Source: Bryobacterales bacterium (GTDB lineage Bacteria; Acidobacteriota; Terriglobia; Bryobacterales; Bryobacteraceae). From it: a stretch of DNA of 35,830 nucleotides. Positions 26,216 to 35,520 of this stretch are shown here, one piece after another. Both the position numbers and the translations under genes were made by a program. The stretch spans positions 5,927 through 41,756 of the forward strand of contig PMQB01000249.1 of NCBI GenBank assembly GCA_003169195.1, read 5' to 3'. Every line of letters starts with the position of its first letter. The first letter of the stretch is position 1. Below the pieces are notes generated by a model. The model did not search any database and was not told the origin of the DNA. It saw only the letters and a list, made by a program, of their open reading frames with translations.

Positions 26216-27766
26216 ATGAGTGACGAAACACTGATTGTCGGCGCAGGACCAACGGGATTAACTCTGGCCATTGAACTCCTCCGCTTCGGCGTCCCCGTTC
26301 GGCTGATCGACAAATCCGATCACGCAGCGAAGTGGTCGCAAGCGCTGGTGGTGCAAGCCCGCACGCTCGAGCAATTTGCTCGCTACCGGATTGCCGACAA
26401 AGCCGCCGCGAAAGGACACAAAATCGATCAAGTGAATTTCTGGAGCGACCGCAACCTAGTCGCATCTCTGCGCTTTGAAAAAATCCCGGGCCGCTATCCC
26501 TACGTCCTCCTCCTCCCTCAAAACGAGACGGAACAACTATTGATTGAGCATCTTCAATCAATGGGTGGAAAAATCGAACGTAATACGGAGTTGATCGCCT
26601 TTCAGCATTCGTTCGATGGAACCGGTGTCACGGCAGAGATCCGCCGTCCAGACGGAAAGGTTGAGCAAAATCGCTTTCGATGGCTTGCGGGCTGCGACGG
26701 TGCTCACAGCAAAGTCCGTAGCGGGCTAGGCGTCTCATTCGAAGGTGACACCGTGGGGTTGCATTTCTCACTCGGAGACCTGAAACTCCTGGGCGAAGAC
26801 GTTCCGGGAGATCAACTTGAGATCCATCTCCACAAGGGTGGCGACGTCTTGTTTATAGCCAAATTGCTTGGCAATATTCATCGAGTTATTGTCGCGTTGC
26901 ATGACCAGCAAAACGCTGATGCCCAACATGTGCCTGAATTGGCGGACTTCAACGGTGCATTTGAAAGCTACGGATTAAACATCCGAGCGCAATCCGCAAT
27001 TTGGCGCGCTCCCTTTCGTGTAAATCAGCGCAAAGCAGGGCAATACCGGGTAAAGAGCGTGTTTCTAGCTGGCGATGCGTCACATATTCATTCTCCAGTT
27101 GGAGGACAAGGAATGAATACCGGCATTCAAGACGCAGCAAACTTGGCTTGGAAGCTAGCGGCTGTCGCTAAAGGAGCCTCGGAGACCTTACTCGATTCCT
27201 ACAATGAAGAGCGCGGCAAAGTTGGCGACGCGCTCCTACGAGGTACGTCCCTTGGTCTTCGGGCCGCAACCTTAGCTAGTCCAGTACTTGAAAAGTTACG
27301 AGATTTTGTTTTGCACGGCGCCATTCAACTCGAAGCCGTCCAGGAATTGATCGCAAAAGGCATTTCTGAGACTTCCATCGATTACCGGGGATCGTCAATC
27401 GTTGTTGACAATAGCCACGAAGGCAAGATCCACGCAGGAGATCGAATGCCGGACGCGGATCAACATTCGTCAGGCAAAACACTACTATCAGCTTTAGGAT
27501 CAGGACAGCATCTACTTGTCGCGCTCGATGTACCGCCGCAAGATGTACCTCGCGAGCTGAATGGCGCAATTATATCGGAGATCAATTCTCAGGGTTCCGG
27601 GTGGGATCCCCCGATTGAATCTTTACTTGGGAAAGGTCCGCAGCTCTTTCTAGTTCGTCCTGATGGCTACGTCGGCCTCCACGGAAAAACTGGTGGTGAG
27701 GCGCTTCTCAAATATGCCCAAACCGTTGGGTTAGATAGCCTTGCGTCGAAATACACCCACCCCTAG
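26216..27766 (+). CDS. FAD-dependent aromatic-type monooxygenase
   Basis: This 516-residue protein belongs to the PheA/TfdB group of class A flavin hydroxylases. It has the N-terminal FAD motif GAGPTGLTLAIEL, the NADPH/FAD motif LAGCDGAHSKVR and the third motif LAGDASHIHSPVGGQGMNTGIQD in part. The C-terminal ~120 residues resemble the thioredoxin-like domain of this group and end in LFLVRPDGYVGLHG. Such enzymes hydroxylate phenols or related aromatics. No ring-cleavage genes lie nearby, so the role (degradation or natural-product tailoring) is open. It follows the cupin gene by 48 bases. Confidence 0.9.
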   Translation: MSDETLIVGAGPTGLTLAIELLRFGVPVRLIDKSDHAAKWSQALVVQARTLEQFARYRIADKAAAKGHKIDQVNFWSDRNLVASLRFEKIPGRYPYVLLLPQNETEQLLIEHLQSMGGKIERNTELIAFQHSFDGTGVTAEIRRPDGKVEQNRFRWLAGCDGAHSKVRSGLGVSFEGDTVGLHFSLGDLKLLGEDVPGDQLEIHLHKGGDVLFIAKLLGNIHRVIVALHDQQNADAQHVPELADFNGAFESYGLNIRAQSAIWRAPFRVNQRKAGQYRVKSVFLAGDASHIHSPVGGQGMNTGIQDAANLAWKLAAVAKGASETLLDSYNEERGKVGDALLRGTSLGLRAATLASPVLEKLRDFVLHGAIQLEAVQELIAKGISETSIDYRGSSIVVDNSHEGKIHAGDRMPDADQHSSGKTLLSALGSGQHLLVALDVPPQDVPRELNGAIISEINSQGSGWDPPIESLLGKGPQLFLVRPDGYVGLHGKTGGEALLKYAQTVGLDSLASKYTHP

Positions 27767-27781
27767 GATAATCTGTTTGGC

Positions 27782-29164
27782 GTGAGTCCCAACACATTTT
27801 CGGTCGGATTTATTCAATCAGAGTTGCGTACCAGCCTTCCGTATTTCGGTGTGGCCAGCATCGTCTTGGCCGCTGGAATATCCTCACTCGTTTTTTCAGT
27901 ACTTAGATCTCGCGACCGACTCCCCTTGTGGCTGCGAATCTTATCGATACTTTACGCTGCTCGCCTCTTCGGCGAGAACAGCTTGATGCGCACTGCAATT
28001 CACGAATCCGATCGGCAGCTTGCTTTGGTTACTTTTTGCTTGACGCTTCTCATTCCTATTCCGTTTGCTTTATTCATTCTCGAACTCCTCGGACGAGGTT
28101 GGAAGAAGTTGATACTACTTTGGCTCTGGGCTGAGATTGGCTTAGCCGTCCTAGCCATACCTGCGATTCTCTTCACCGGGCAGTGGCAAATCTGGAATGA
28201 AATCAATGGAATTGTGATCATTGGCGGAACACTTCTCATCTTGCTGAACGTCACTGTTATTCGCCAGAGTTCTTCATCCCTGGAGCGAAACCTAACCTGG
28301 CCACTCATCATCTTCGCCATCGTCGTGATTCTGACAAACAGAGGCTATCGGCCGGCAGGGTTGGATATAGAACCGTTTGGTTTCGTTATTTTGCTGGCCG
28401 CGCTAGCGGCAGCCGCTTTCCGTCACGCGGTCGCGCGCGAACGAAAACTTGTAGAGGTGGAAAACGAATTAACCACCGCCCGCCGTATCCAAACTGCGAT
28501 CATTCCCAATTCCCCTCCCAACGTGCCTGGCCTTGACATTGCCTCGCGTTACCAGCCTATGACTGCCGTGGCAGGCGACTTCTTTGACTTCCTGCAGACA
28601 ACCGAAACAGAATTGACAATTTTGGTAGCTGACGTTTCCGGGCACGGTGTCGCGTCAGCCCTTATCGCCTCCATGCTCAAGGTGTGCTTCGCCGCACAAC
28701 GCGAACACGCGCAAGATCCTGCGAAGGTCTTGGCTGGACTTAATAACATGCTTCGTGGCAGTCTTGGCGGCCAATATGTAACTGCTGCGTGTGCCGCTAT
28801 CGATCTGTCACTCGGAACTATCACTTATGCCGGAGCCGGGCACCCTCCCAGTCTGCTATTACGAACACATAAACGGGATGTGTTGCCGCTAGCAGAGAAC
28901 GGGCTGCTCCTAGGCCCTTTTCCGCAAGCCACTTATTCGAACATCTCCGTTCCCTTTGACCGGGGAGACAAACTGCTTCTGTATACCGACGGTATTCTCG
29001 AAGCAACCGGGCCAACGGGAGAAGAATTTGGCTTGACAAATCTAGAGCAATTGTTGCTCGACACGCAAAACTCTTCCCCAACTGAATTCATCGAGAAACT
29101 GTTTCGAAGGATTTTCACACCTTCTCAGCAAGATGATTTAACAGTCGTATTGACGCAGTTGTAG
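27782..29164 (+). CDS. Membrane-bound SpoIIE (PP2C-type) phosphatase
   Basis: This 460-residue protein has about seven hydrophobic segments in residues 15-215, a short helix (ERKLVEVENELTTARRIQTAI), and a SpoIIE/RsbU phosphatase domain to the end. Metal aspartates lie in GDFFDF (D266) and ADVSGHG (D284), and the end is DDLTVVL. It is probably a membrane sensor for a partner-switching circuit, the second such phosphatase in the window. The start is GTG at 27782, 15 bases after the monooxygenase stop. It is convergent with the ABC exporter pair, 22 bases apart, with no convincing terminator between. Confidence 0.9.
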   Translation: MSPNTFSVGFIQSELRTSLPYFGVASIVLAAGISSLVFSVLRSRDRLPLWLRILSILYAARLFGENSLMRTAIHESDRQLALVTFCLTLLIPIPFALFILELLGRGWKKLILLWLWAEIGLAVLAIPAILFTGQWQIWNEINGIVIIGGTLLILLNVTVIRQSSSSLERNLTWPLIIFAIVVILTNRGYRPAGLDIEPFGFVILLAALAAAAFRHAVARERKLVEVENELTTARRIQTAIIPNSPPNVPGLDIASRYQPMTAVAGDFFDFLQTTETELTILVADVSGHGVASALIASMLKVCFAAQREHAQDPAKVLAGLNNMLRGSLGGQYVTAACAAIDLSLGTITYAGAGHPPSLLLRTHKRDVLPLAENGLLLGPFPQATYSNISVPFDRGDKLLLYTDGILEATGPTGEEFGLTNLEQLLLDTQNSSPTEFIEKLFRRIFTPSQQDDLTVVLTQL

Positions 29165-29186
29165 TTCAACCACCAGCTACGGTAGC

Positions 29187-30986
29187 TTATCGGTACGCTG
29201 CTGCTTGTATCCCGTAAAGCTCGGCATACTTACCCGCCTTCGCCATCAGCTCTTCATGGCTGCCTGATTCCACAACTCTCGCGCCATCCAGCACTACAAT
29301 GAAATCCGCCATGCGCACTGTACTAAAGCGGTGCGAAACCAAAATCGTCACACGCCCATCAGAACCACCTTGTCGCGCTGCTGTAGCAAAGCGTTCGAAA
29401 AGCGCATGCTCCGTCTCTGCATCCAATGCGGCCGTCGGCTCATCTAGGATCATCAGCAGCGGCTGCTCTCTCATGAATCCGCGCGCGAGTGCGAGTTTCT
29501 GCCATTGGCCAAAACTAATTTCAACTCCTCCGGGCCAAGTTGGCCCCAATTGCGTCTGCAAGCCCGCTGACAGATGCTTCACCAAATCATCCGCGCCTGC
29601 TTGTCCCACAGCAGCAGCCACGGCCGGTTCATCCTCATGCTTGGGCAGATCACCCACGCCCACACTATTCAATGCCCTGAATTCGAAACGAAAGAAATCT
29701 TGAAATGCGCCGGCGAGCTTTGCACGCCAAGCCTCCGGCGCAATGCGCGATAGCTCCACACCGTCCACCAGAATGCGTCCGCTAGACGGCCGATAAAGCT
29801 GACAAAGCAACTTGACGAAGGTAGTCTTTCCCGCTCCATTTTCACCAACAATCGCAACCACCGACCCTGGCTTCAGACACAGATTCACATTCTCTAAAAC
29901 AATCCGATCCGTGCCCGGGTAGGAAAACATGACATTCTCAAACTCGATCCCGCGCTTAAGAACTTCTGGTGCAGAAGCATCAGCGCCACTCTGCAATGAC
30001 GCCACATAATCCTCCAGCCAGGCCAATCGTCTCGATCCATTCAGCCAGAATCCGCGGAGAAATCCAATCTCTCCAATCGCCGCCCCGATATACATAGACA
30101 AACGCGCGCCTGCCGCCAACACCAACAGCACCGAGCCTGGCGATGCTTTCAGTATTGACGTTACAAATACGACAGCTGCGACGTAACCCCCGGCGAAAAT
30201 CCCCCAACTCAGCGTTTGCCAACCCGCGCTGCCCATGCGCGCAGCAACTACAGGTCCAAACCAATGCTGCCAAGCCGAGCGCCGCTGAATCACCAAATTG
30301 GGGCCTATGCCGGTGACGCGCACTTCTTTGCCAGGTGATGCCGTAGTCGCCAGATCGAACAAATGTCGCGCTAACCGGTTCGCCCAGGCACCTCGCTCGT
30401 CTGCCTTTCGCTCAACTTCCGGTCGCCACGTTGAGGTGAACACTGTAGGCACGGCAAATATAGCAAGCAACGCTAGGACTGGATGAATGGAGATAAGCAG
30501 CGCCAAGGTCACAACTAAACGTAAGAGCCAACCGCAGGTGGTGAAGAGCGAAAAGTACATGTGATCAAGCACGAATACCTGGTTTCGCAGCATGGCAAGA
30601 CGGTCTACGTATTCCTGCCTTTCGTGATGCTCAATACTCGCTGCCGCTGCCTGCAAGCGCGCGACATGCGCCTCGAGCGAAATCGTAAGTCGCTCACGAA
30701 AGCGCCGCTGCGTGCGATCACTCACCACTCGCAGGAACCAAGTCGCGGCGGCAGATACGCCCAAGCCAACGGCCGCACTCAGAGCTTCCCCGCGTCTCCC
30801 GGCAACGATGCCGTTCGCTAAGAGGCTCAACCACAACGCGAGTAATGCATCAGGAAGCGCAGCTAGCAGCGCCAGGGAAAACGACACAGTCAGCAACAAA
30901 GGTTCTGCTTCCCGGGCACGCATCAGAGCGCGCCACATCGACGTCATCGCCCCCGGCATCGGATCGATCTCTTTTGCCGGTTTCAT
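29187..30986 (-). CDS. ABC exporter half-transporter (membrane plus ATPase), variant signature
   Basis: This 599-residue half-transporter has an N-terminal six-helix membrane domain (about 25-320) and a C-terminal ATPase. Walker A is GENGAGKTT, Walker B MILDEPTAALD, and the switch His is in LVSHRFSTV. The signature reads ISFGQWQ instead of LSGGQ, so one composite ATP site of a heterodimer may differ. It starts six bases after the stop of the next ABC gene, and the two probably form one exporter. The GQWQ form is common in exporters of peptides or unknown compounds. No precursor peptide is seen. Confidence 0.92.
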   Translation of the reverse strand: MKPAKEIDPMPGAMTSMWRALMRAREAEPLLLTVSFSLALLAALPDALLALWLSLLANGIVAGRRGEALSAAVGLGVSAAATWFLRVVSDRTQRRFRERLTISLEAHVARLQAAAASIEHHERQEYVDRLAMLRNQVFVLDHMYFSLFTTCGWLLRLVVTLALLISIHPVLALLAIFAVPTVFTSTWRPEVERKADERGAWANRLARHLFDLATTASPGKEVRVTGIGPNLVIQRRSAWQHWFGPVVAARMGSAGWQTLSWGIFAGGYVAAVVFVTSILKASPGSVLLVLAAGARLSMYIGAAIGEIGFLRGFWLNGSRRLAWLEDYVASLQSGADASAPEVLKRGIEFENVMFSYPGTDRIVLENVNLCLKPGSVVAIVGENGAGKTTFVKLLCQLYRPSSGRILVDGVELSRIAPEAWRAKLAGAFQDFFRFEFRALNSVGVGDLPKHEDEPAVAAAVGQAGADDLVKHLSAGLQTQLGPTWPGGVEISFGQWQKLALARGFMREQPLLMILDEPTAALDAETEHALFERFATAARQGGSDGRVTILVSHRFSTVRMADFIVVLDGARVVESGSHEELMAKAGKYAELYGIQAAAYR

Positions 30987-30992
30987 ATCGCG

Positions 30993-32795
30993 CTAGTCCA
31001 GGACATCGAGTGTTTGTTCCTCCGTTTCAAACCGCGAAGCTTGCAATTCAAACATCGTTTTATAACGCCCACCCGCCGCCATCAATTCGTCGTGGCTACC
31101 CAGTTCCACAACTTTTCCCTCTTCCAGCACACAGATGCGGTCCGCATGCCGAACCGTAGAAAAACGGTGTGAAATCAGAATCGTCGTCACATTGCGGGTG
31201 GCGGCCAAAATGCGCCGAAAGATCTCTGCTTCGCCGCGCACGTCCAGTTGCGCCGTTGGCTCATCCAGCAAAACCAACCCCGCGCCAAATCGCACCGCGC
31301 ATAGTGTCCGCGCAAGCGCAATCCGCTGCCATTGCCCGCCGGAAAGATCGGTGCCGTCTGGGTAGCCGCGCGCCAGAATTGTGTCAAGGCTCGCCACATG
31401 CGCCACGCCCGCGTCTTCCAGTGATTGACGGATCATCTCATCAGGCGCACCTGCCGGTGCCACGTTTTCGCGCAATGACAATTCGAATCGAATAAAATCC
31501 TGAAACACCGCCGTGATGCGCGAACGCCATCCTGCAATTCCCAAAGTTCGAATGTCTTTTCCATCCACTTCGATTGCGCCGCTTTGCGGATCGTACAGTC
31601 TACACAGCAGTTTGGCCATTGTCGTTTTTCCCGCACCATTCTGTCCAACAATCGCCAACGAAGTTCCAGCCGGAATCGTTAAATCGAAATCCTCCAGAAC
31701 TGGCTCGTTCGCTTGCGGATAGGCAAACGTCACATGTCTGAAGCGAATTTCCCGCGCAGGCATGCCTTGCGCCGATTCGTTGCCCGCTGCCAACGCGCCT
31801 TCTTTGGCCATGTTTCCCTGCAAGCGGAGCACGGCCGCAATCGGCGCCGCGGTTCCATCCAGCGCCCAAGACAATCCACCGAACGCAATCATGCTCGTAC
31901 CAATCACTGCGCTCGCAAACGTCACAAGGCGCGCTAAATCGAAATGCCCTGCCAGCGCCGCCGTTGCCATCGCCCAAAACACGATCACGTTTGCAGCCAG
32001 CACCAGAAGAATGCTCCATACCAGCGGACGCTCTCGCAAGCGTGTAGCCTCCCAACGCAGCTCAAATAATTTTTGCCGACGCGAACGAAAACGTTCCACT
32101 ACCCAGTTCGCCAAGCCAAACAGCCGCAGTTCCTTCGCGCCCGCAGGTTCCACCGCTAGCCTGTAGGCGTAGTCAGCATGGCGCTGCGCCTGCCTAACTT
32201 CGTCCGTGTTTCTGTCTTTCCAAATCGCACTTTCGCGCAATAACCAATGTGTCGCCATCCAAGCGCCGGCCAGCAAGATTGCAGCCCACCACATAAACAC
32301 CGCCACCAAAACCACCGATGCGATACCGCCCACCATCTCCACCAAACCTCCAGCGATGAAATCCATTGAGATGAACATCGGCGGGCCTGTAATGCCGAGA
32401 TCGAAATCACGCGCCATCGTTAGATCCGTTGTGAGCTTCGGATTTTCCAAATGACCCATGCCCGGTGGAAGTACACAGGCGTCGGTGAGTTTGTCGTAGA
32501 GCCACGCGGCCGTTCGGTTGCCCAGATTCGCGCCCACGGCCTTATGAATGGGAGGAAGGATTTGCAGTAGAACAAAAACGCAGCCGAAGAATGCCAGCGG
32601 CGTCAGAACGTTGGTCTTCTGCTGAACCGCCCCAACCAGCAAGCCCATCGCAATTGCAAAAACCGCCGGCAATAATCCGCGCAGGATGAGAACTGTCCAC
32701 CAAACAAGAGTGAGCATTCTATCCGCGCGTGGCAGTACTTCTGCAACCGTCCAAAGATTACTTGCTCGGAGTCTCTCAATCACAGAAGCGTTCAC
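30993..32795 (-). CDS. ABC exporter half-transporter (membrane plus ATPase), canonical signature
   Basis: This half-transporter has 600 residues from the GTG at 32795. The track start is a TTG at 32813, but GGAGGAG at 32805-32811 lies nine bases before the GTG and would fall inside the coding part of the longer version. The membrane domain is followed by an ATPase with Walker A GQNGAGKTT, signature LSGGQWQR, Walker B VLLDEPTAQLD and switch His in LISHRFST. It is the first gene of the exporter pair. Its leader can form a hairpin that includes the ribosome binding site. Confidence 0.92.
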   Translation of the reverse strand: MNASVIERLRASNLWTVAEVLPRADRMLTLVWWTVLILRGLLPAVFAIAMGLLVGAVQQKTNVLTPLAFFGCVFVLLQILPPIHKAVGANLGNRTAAWLYDKLTDACVLPPGMGHLENPKLTTDLTMARDFDLGITGPPMFISMDFIAGGLVEMVGGIASVVLVAVFMWWAAILLAGAWMATHWLLRESAIWKDRNTDEVRQAQRHADYAYRLAVEPAGAKELRLFGLANWVVERFRSRRQKLFELRWEATRLRERPLVWSILLVLAANVIVFWAMATAALAGHFDLARLVTFASAVIGTSMIAFGGLSWALDGTAAPIAAVLRLQGNMAKEGALAAGNESAQGMPAREIRFRHVTFAYPQANEPVLEDFDLTIPAGTSLAIVGQNGAGKTTMAKLLCRLYDPQSGAIEVDGKDIRTLGIAGWRSRITAVFQDFIRFELSLRENVAPAGAPDEMIRQSLEDAGVAHVASLDTILARGYPDGTDLSGGQWQRIALARTLCAVRFGAGLVLLDEPTAQLDVRGEAEIFRRILAATRNVTTILISHRFSTVRHADRICVLEEGKVVELGSHDELMAAGGRYKTMFELQASRFETEEQTLDVLD

Positions 32796-32804
32796 TAGGA
32801 TATT

Positions 32805-32838
32805 CTCCTCCAATTCGAATGGCGAGGAATTGGAAGAA
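32805..32838 (-). promoter_or_regulatory. Hairpin over the ribosome binding site of the ABC exporter mRNA
   Basis: In the minus-strand transcript, TTCTTCCAATTC pairs with GAATTGGAGGAG over 12 base pairs (two of them G-U) around a 10-base loop. The right arm contains the whole GGAGGAG ribosome binding site, nine bases before the GTG. The inner 8 base pairs are perfect. The two G-U pairs would be A-C mismatches on the other strand, so the full stem suits the exporter transcript. Confidence 0.55.
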
Positions 32839-32892
32839 TTTGACGCTCAAATGGAGCGCCCTAGGGTCTTGATTCTAAGCCACATATAAACG

Positions 32893-32923
32893 TTGACCGC
32901 AGCCGCTACATTCGTGCTATAAC
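32893..32923 (+). promoter_or_regulatory. Candidate promoter of the isc operon
   Basis: TTGACC (5 of 6, 32893-32898) and an extended -10 TGCTATAAC with TATAAC (5 of 6, 32918-32923) are 19 bases apart. The spacer is long, but the TG extension helps. The leader to the iscR ATG would be about 28 bases. The AT-rich stretch after it may hold an IscR site, but I cannot match a defined operator. Confidence 0.5.
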
Positions 32924-32957
32924 TATATAGGATACTTTCGGTCTTAGATCCCACCTC

Positions 32958-33482
32958 ATGCTGCGGCTTACCAAAAAAGCGGACTATAGCCTCATCGCCC
33001 TCAAGCACTTCGCGGCGGTTCGAGCGGTTGCCGGTTCTTCAGCATCGCCCGCACTCAGTGCCAAAGAGCTGGCCGAAAGCAGCGGCATCCCGTTACCGCT
33101 TCTGTCAAAACTTTTGCAGAAACTCGGCAAGACCGGTTTTCTCGTTTCAGAATACGGCACCAATGGCGGTTATCGTTTGGCGCGCGATCCGGGCGACATT
33201 TCCGCCTTGCAAGTGATTCGCGCGATCGACGGCCCCATTGTGCTGGCCAATTGCTTCACCTCCGCTACAGCTTGCGGACATTCCGATCGCTGCACCATCA
33301 AGAAACCGTTGCGTCGCATCCACGAAGGAATCTTGCGCCTCTTAGACAGCGTGAGCATCGAAGATATGTTACGAGATTCTGCGGAAGATCCGCACGAATC
33401 ACTCTCCGCTTCGCTGGTAGCGCTCGAAGGAGCCTCCGAAACTTCCGCCGCTCGGGAATCAACAAGGAAATTGACTTTATGA
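32958..33482 (+). CDS. iscR: Rrf2-family iron-sulfur regulator (IscR-like)
   Basis: This 174-residue winged-helix protein starts [15 protein letters not shown] and has [15 protein letters not shown] and [10 protein letters not shown], the Rrf2 DNA-binding core. Three cysteines, C99, C106 and C112 (x6 and x5 spacing), can bind a [2Fe-2S] cluster; the E. coli protein has x5 and x5. It probably represses the isc operon when it holds a cluster. The C-terminal tail is longer than the minimal form. The stop overlaps the iscS start (ATGA). No clear ribosome binding site precedes its ATG. Confidence 0.92.
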   Translation: MLRLTKKADYSLIALKHFAAVRAVAGSSASPALSAKELAESSGIPLPLLSKLLQKLGKTGFLVSEYGTNGGYRLARDPGDISALQVIRAIDGPIVLANCFTSATACGHSDRCTIKKPLRRIHEGILRLLDSVSIEDMLRDSAEDPHESLSASLVALEGASETSAARESTRKLTL

Positions 33483-34693
33483 AGATGCCAATTTACATGG
33501 ACAATCACGCCACTACACGCATGGATCCGCGCGTGTTTGAAGTGATGAAGCCTTACTTCTTAGATATTTACGGCAATGCCGCTTCACGTAATCACAGCTT
33601 CGGTTGGGAAGCCGAAGAAGCGGTAGAAAAATCCCGCAAACAGATCGCAGATCTAATCGGCGCCACGCCGAAGGAAATTGTTTTCACCAGCGGCGCCACT
33701 GAATCCAACAACCTTGCAATCAAAGGCATCGCTCAGATGTACGCTGAGCGGGGCAACCACATCATCACGCAGGCCACGGAGCACAAGGCCGTGCTGGATA
33801 CCTGCAAGCGGCTGGAAAAAGAAGGCGTCCGAGTCACTTATCTGCCGGTAAAAACCGATGGCTTGATCGACCTCGACCAATTGCGCGACGCCATCACCGA
33901 CAAGACTATCCTTATTTCCATCATGTATGCCAACAACGAAATTGGCGTGGTGCAGCCAATGGCGGAGATTGCAAAGATAGCGAAGGAAAAGGGCGTACTT
34001 GTTCATAGTGACGCTGTGCAGGCTGTGGGAAAGATTCCCGTCAACGTAAATAAAGACGGAATTGACGTACTTTCGTTGACAGCTCACAAACTTTATGGTC
34101 CCAAGGGTGTTGGTGCCCTTTATGTTCGCCGTCGGAACCCGCGCGTTCAAATCACTGCCCAAATGGATGGCGGCGGTCATGAACGCGGCATGCGCTCCGG
34201 TACGCTCAATGTTCCTGGCATCGCTGGTTTAGGCGCGGCTTGCGAAATTTGCAGCAAGGAAATGGTGGAAGAAACTAAACGTCTCCGCTTCCTGCGCGAC
34301 AAACTCAAAGATCGTTTGATGAACGATCTCGATGAAACCTATATCAACGGTTCTTGGGAACATCGCCTTCCCCATAACTTGAATATCAGCTTCGCATACG
34401 TCGAAGGCGAGAGCTTGCTGATGGGCATTAACGATATCGCGGTTTCTAGCGGCTCTGCCTGTACATCTGCAACGCTCGAACCCTCTTATGTATTGAAGGC
34501 GTTGGGTGCCGGTGACGATCTGGCCCATTCTTCCATCCGCTTTGGCATCGGTCGCTTCAACACCGAAGAAGAAGTCGATTACGTCGGCAACAAGGTAGCC
34601 GAGGTGGTCAAGAAGTTAAGAGAGCTTTCTCCGCTGTACGAAATGGCGAAAGAAGGCGTCGATCTCTCGAAAGTATCTTGGACGGCTCACTAA
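33479..34693 (+). CDS. iscS: Cysteine desulfurase
   Basis: This is a protein of 404 residues from the ATG at 33479, with AAGGAA nine bases upstream. The track's 33251 start lies inside iscR and is wrong. It takes sulfur from cysteine with PLP and passes it to IscU. The PLP lysine is K204 in [10 protein letters not shown], and the active Cys is C328 in [15 protein letters not shown], in the long-loop IscS-type form. Length equals the E. coli enzyme. The start overlaps the iscR stop. Confidence 0.96.
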   Translation: MKMPIYMDNHATTRMDPRVFEVMKPYFLDIYGNAASRNHSFGWEAEEAVEKSRKQIADLIGATPKEIVFTSGATESNNLAIKGIAQMYAERGNHIITQATEHKAVLDTCKRLEKEGVRVTYLPVKTDGLIDLDQLRDAITDKTILISIMYANNEIGVVQPMAEIAKIAKEKGVLVHSDAVQAVGKIPVNVNKDGIDVLSLTAHKLYGPKGVGALYVRRRNPRVQITAQMDGGGHERGMRSGTLNVPGIAGLGAACEICSKEMVEETKRLRFLRDKLKDRLMNDLDETYINGSWEHRLPHNLNISFAYVEGESLLMGINDIAVSSGSACTSATLEPSYVLKALGAGDDLAHSSIRFGIGRFNTEEEVDYVGNKVAEVVKKLRELSPLYEMAKEGVDLSKVSWTAH

Positions 34694-34719
34694 GACAATT
34701 TAGAAAAGGGACATAAAAC

Positions 34720-35136
34720 ATGGCTTATTCTGACAAAGTTCTCGATCATTACAACAACCCGCGCAATGTGGGTTCGATGGACAAAAACAGCCCCGACGTG
34801 GGCACCGGCATGGTGGGCGCCCCGGAATGCGGCGACGTGATGAAGCTGCAGGTCAAGGTGAATCCGGAAACCGGTGTCATTGAAGACGCGAAGTTCAAAA
34901 CGTTCGGCTGTGGCAGTGCAATTGCGAGTTCTTCGCTGGCCACCGAGTGGCTCAAAGGCAAGACGGTGGATCAAGCGCTCGAAATCAAGAACACCGATAT
35001 CGTGAACGAACTCGCGTTGCCTCCGGTCAAGATTCATTGCTCCGTGCTTGCTGAAGACGCCATCAAGGCCGCTATCGGCGATTACAAGAGCAAAAAGGCC
35101 GGCGTTACCAGCAACGAAGCCGTCGCTGTTCACTAA
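34720..35136 (+). CDS. iscU: Iron-sulfur cluster scaffold protein
   Basis: This 138-residue scaffold has cluster ligands C37 and D39 (PECGD), C64 (FGCGSA) and H106-C107 (KIHCSVL). The LPPVK motif (residues 100-104), which HscA chaperones recognise, is complete and fits the hscB gene two genes downstream. AAGGGA lies eight bases before the ATG. It assembles clusters with sulfur from IscS. The long antisense ORF at 34690-35667 is a shadow. Confidence 0.97.
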   Translation: MAYSDKVLDHYNNPRNVGSMDKNSPDVGTGMVGAPECGDVMKLQVKVNPETGVIEDAKFKTFGCGSAIASSSLATEWLKGKTVDQALEIKNTDIVNELALPPVKIHCSVLAEDAIKAAIGDYKSKKAGVTSNEAVAVH

Positions 35137-35142
35137 ATAAGT

Positions 35143-35520
35143 ATGTCCGAACTCACTCAACTTGGTGCGCCTGACGCTAAACACGTCGACGCACCTAAGC
35201 AAGTACACGTCACGCCGAAGGCGGTCGAAAAAATTCGCGCCGCTTTCGCCCGCGAAAAAGTGAGCGGTGGTCTTCGCCTCGGCGTGTTGGGTGGCGGTTG
35301 CTCTGGTCTCAGTTATCAGTTCAAGTTTGCGCCGGAACCGCGCCCGCGCGATCATGTGTTTGAATTCGAAGACGTCAAAGTGTTTGTCGATCCCAAGAGC
35401 ATGATCTTCCTTGATGGCATGACGCTCGATTGGAAAGACTCGCTCATGCAGTCTGGTTTTGTTTTTGAAAATCCGCACGCCACAAAGAGTTGCGGCTGCG
35501 GCACCTCCTTCTCGGCGTAG
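35143..35520 (+). CDS. iscA: A-type iron-sulfur carrier (IscA-like)
   Basis: This 125-residue protein has the three conserved cysteines of A-type carriers: one in GGGCSGLSY and two in SCGCGTSF at the C-terminus. It carries iron or clusters from IscU to target proteins. The N-terminus has an extra ~20 residues before VTPKAVEKI compared with the shortest family members. It lies six bases after iscU, and its stop abuts the hscB start. Confidence 0.95.
   Translation: MSELTQLGAPDAKHVDAPKQVHVTPKAVEKIRAAFAREKVSGGLRLGVLGGGCSGLSYQFKFAPEPRPRDHVFEFEDVKVFVDPKSMIFLDGMTLDWKDSLMQSGFVFENPHATKSCGCGTSFSA

Noticed and set aside
29165-29186. Short inverted repeat between convergent genes as a terminator
   Set aside because: The repeat AGCTAC/GTAGCT leaves a one-base loop and has no T-run on either strand.
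33251-33478. N-terminal extension of iscS in the ORF track
   Set aside because: It lies inside iscR. The ATG at 33479 has a ribosome binding site and gives the normal 404-residue length.
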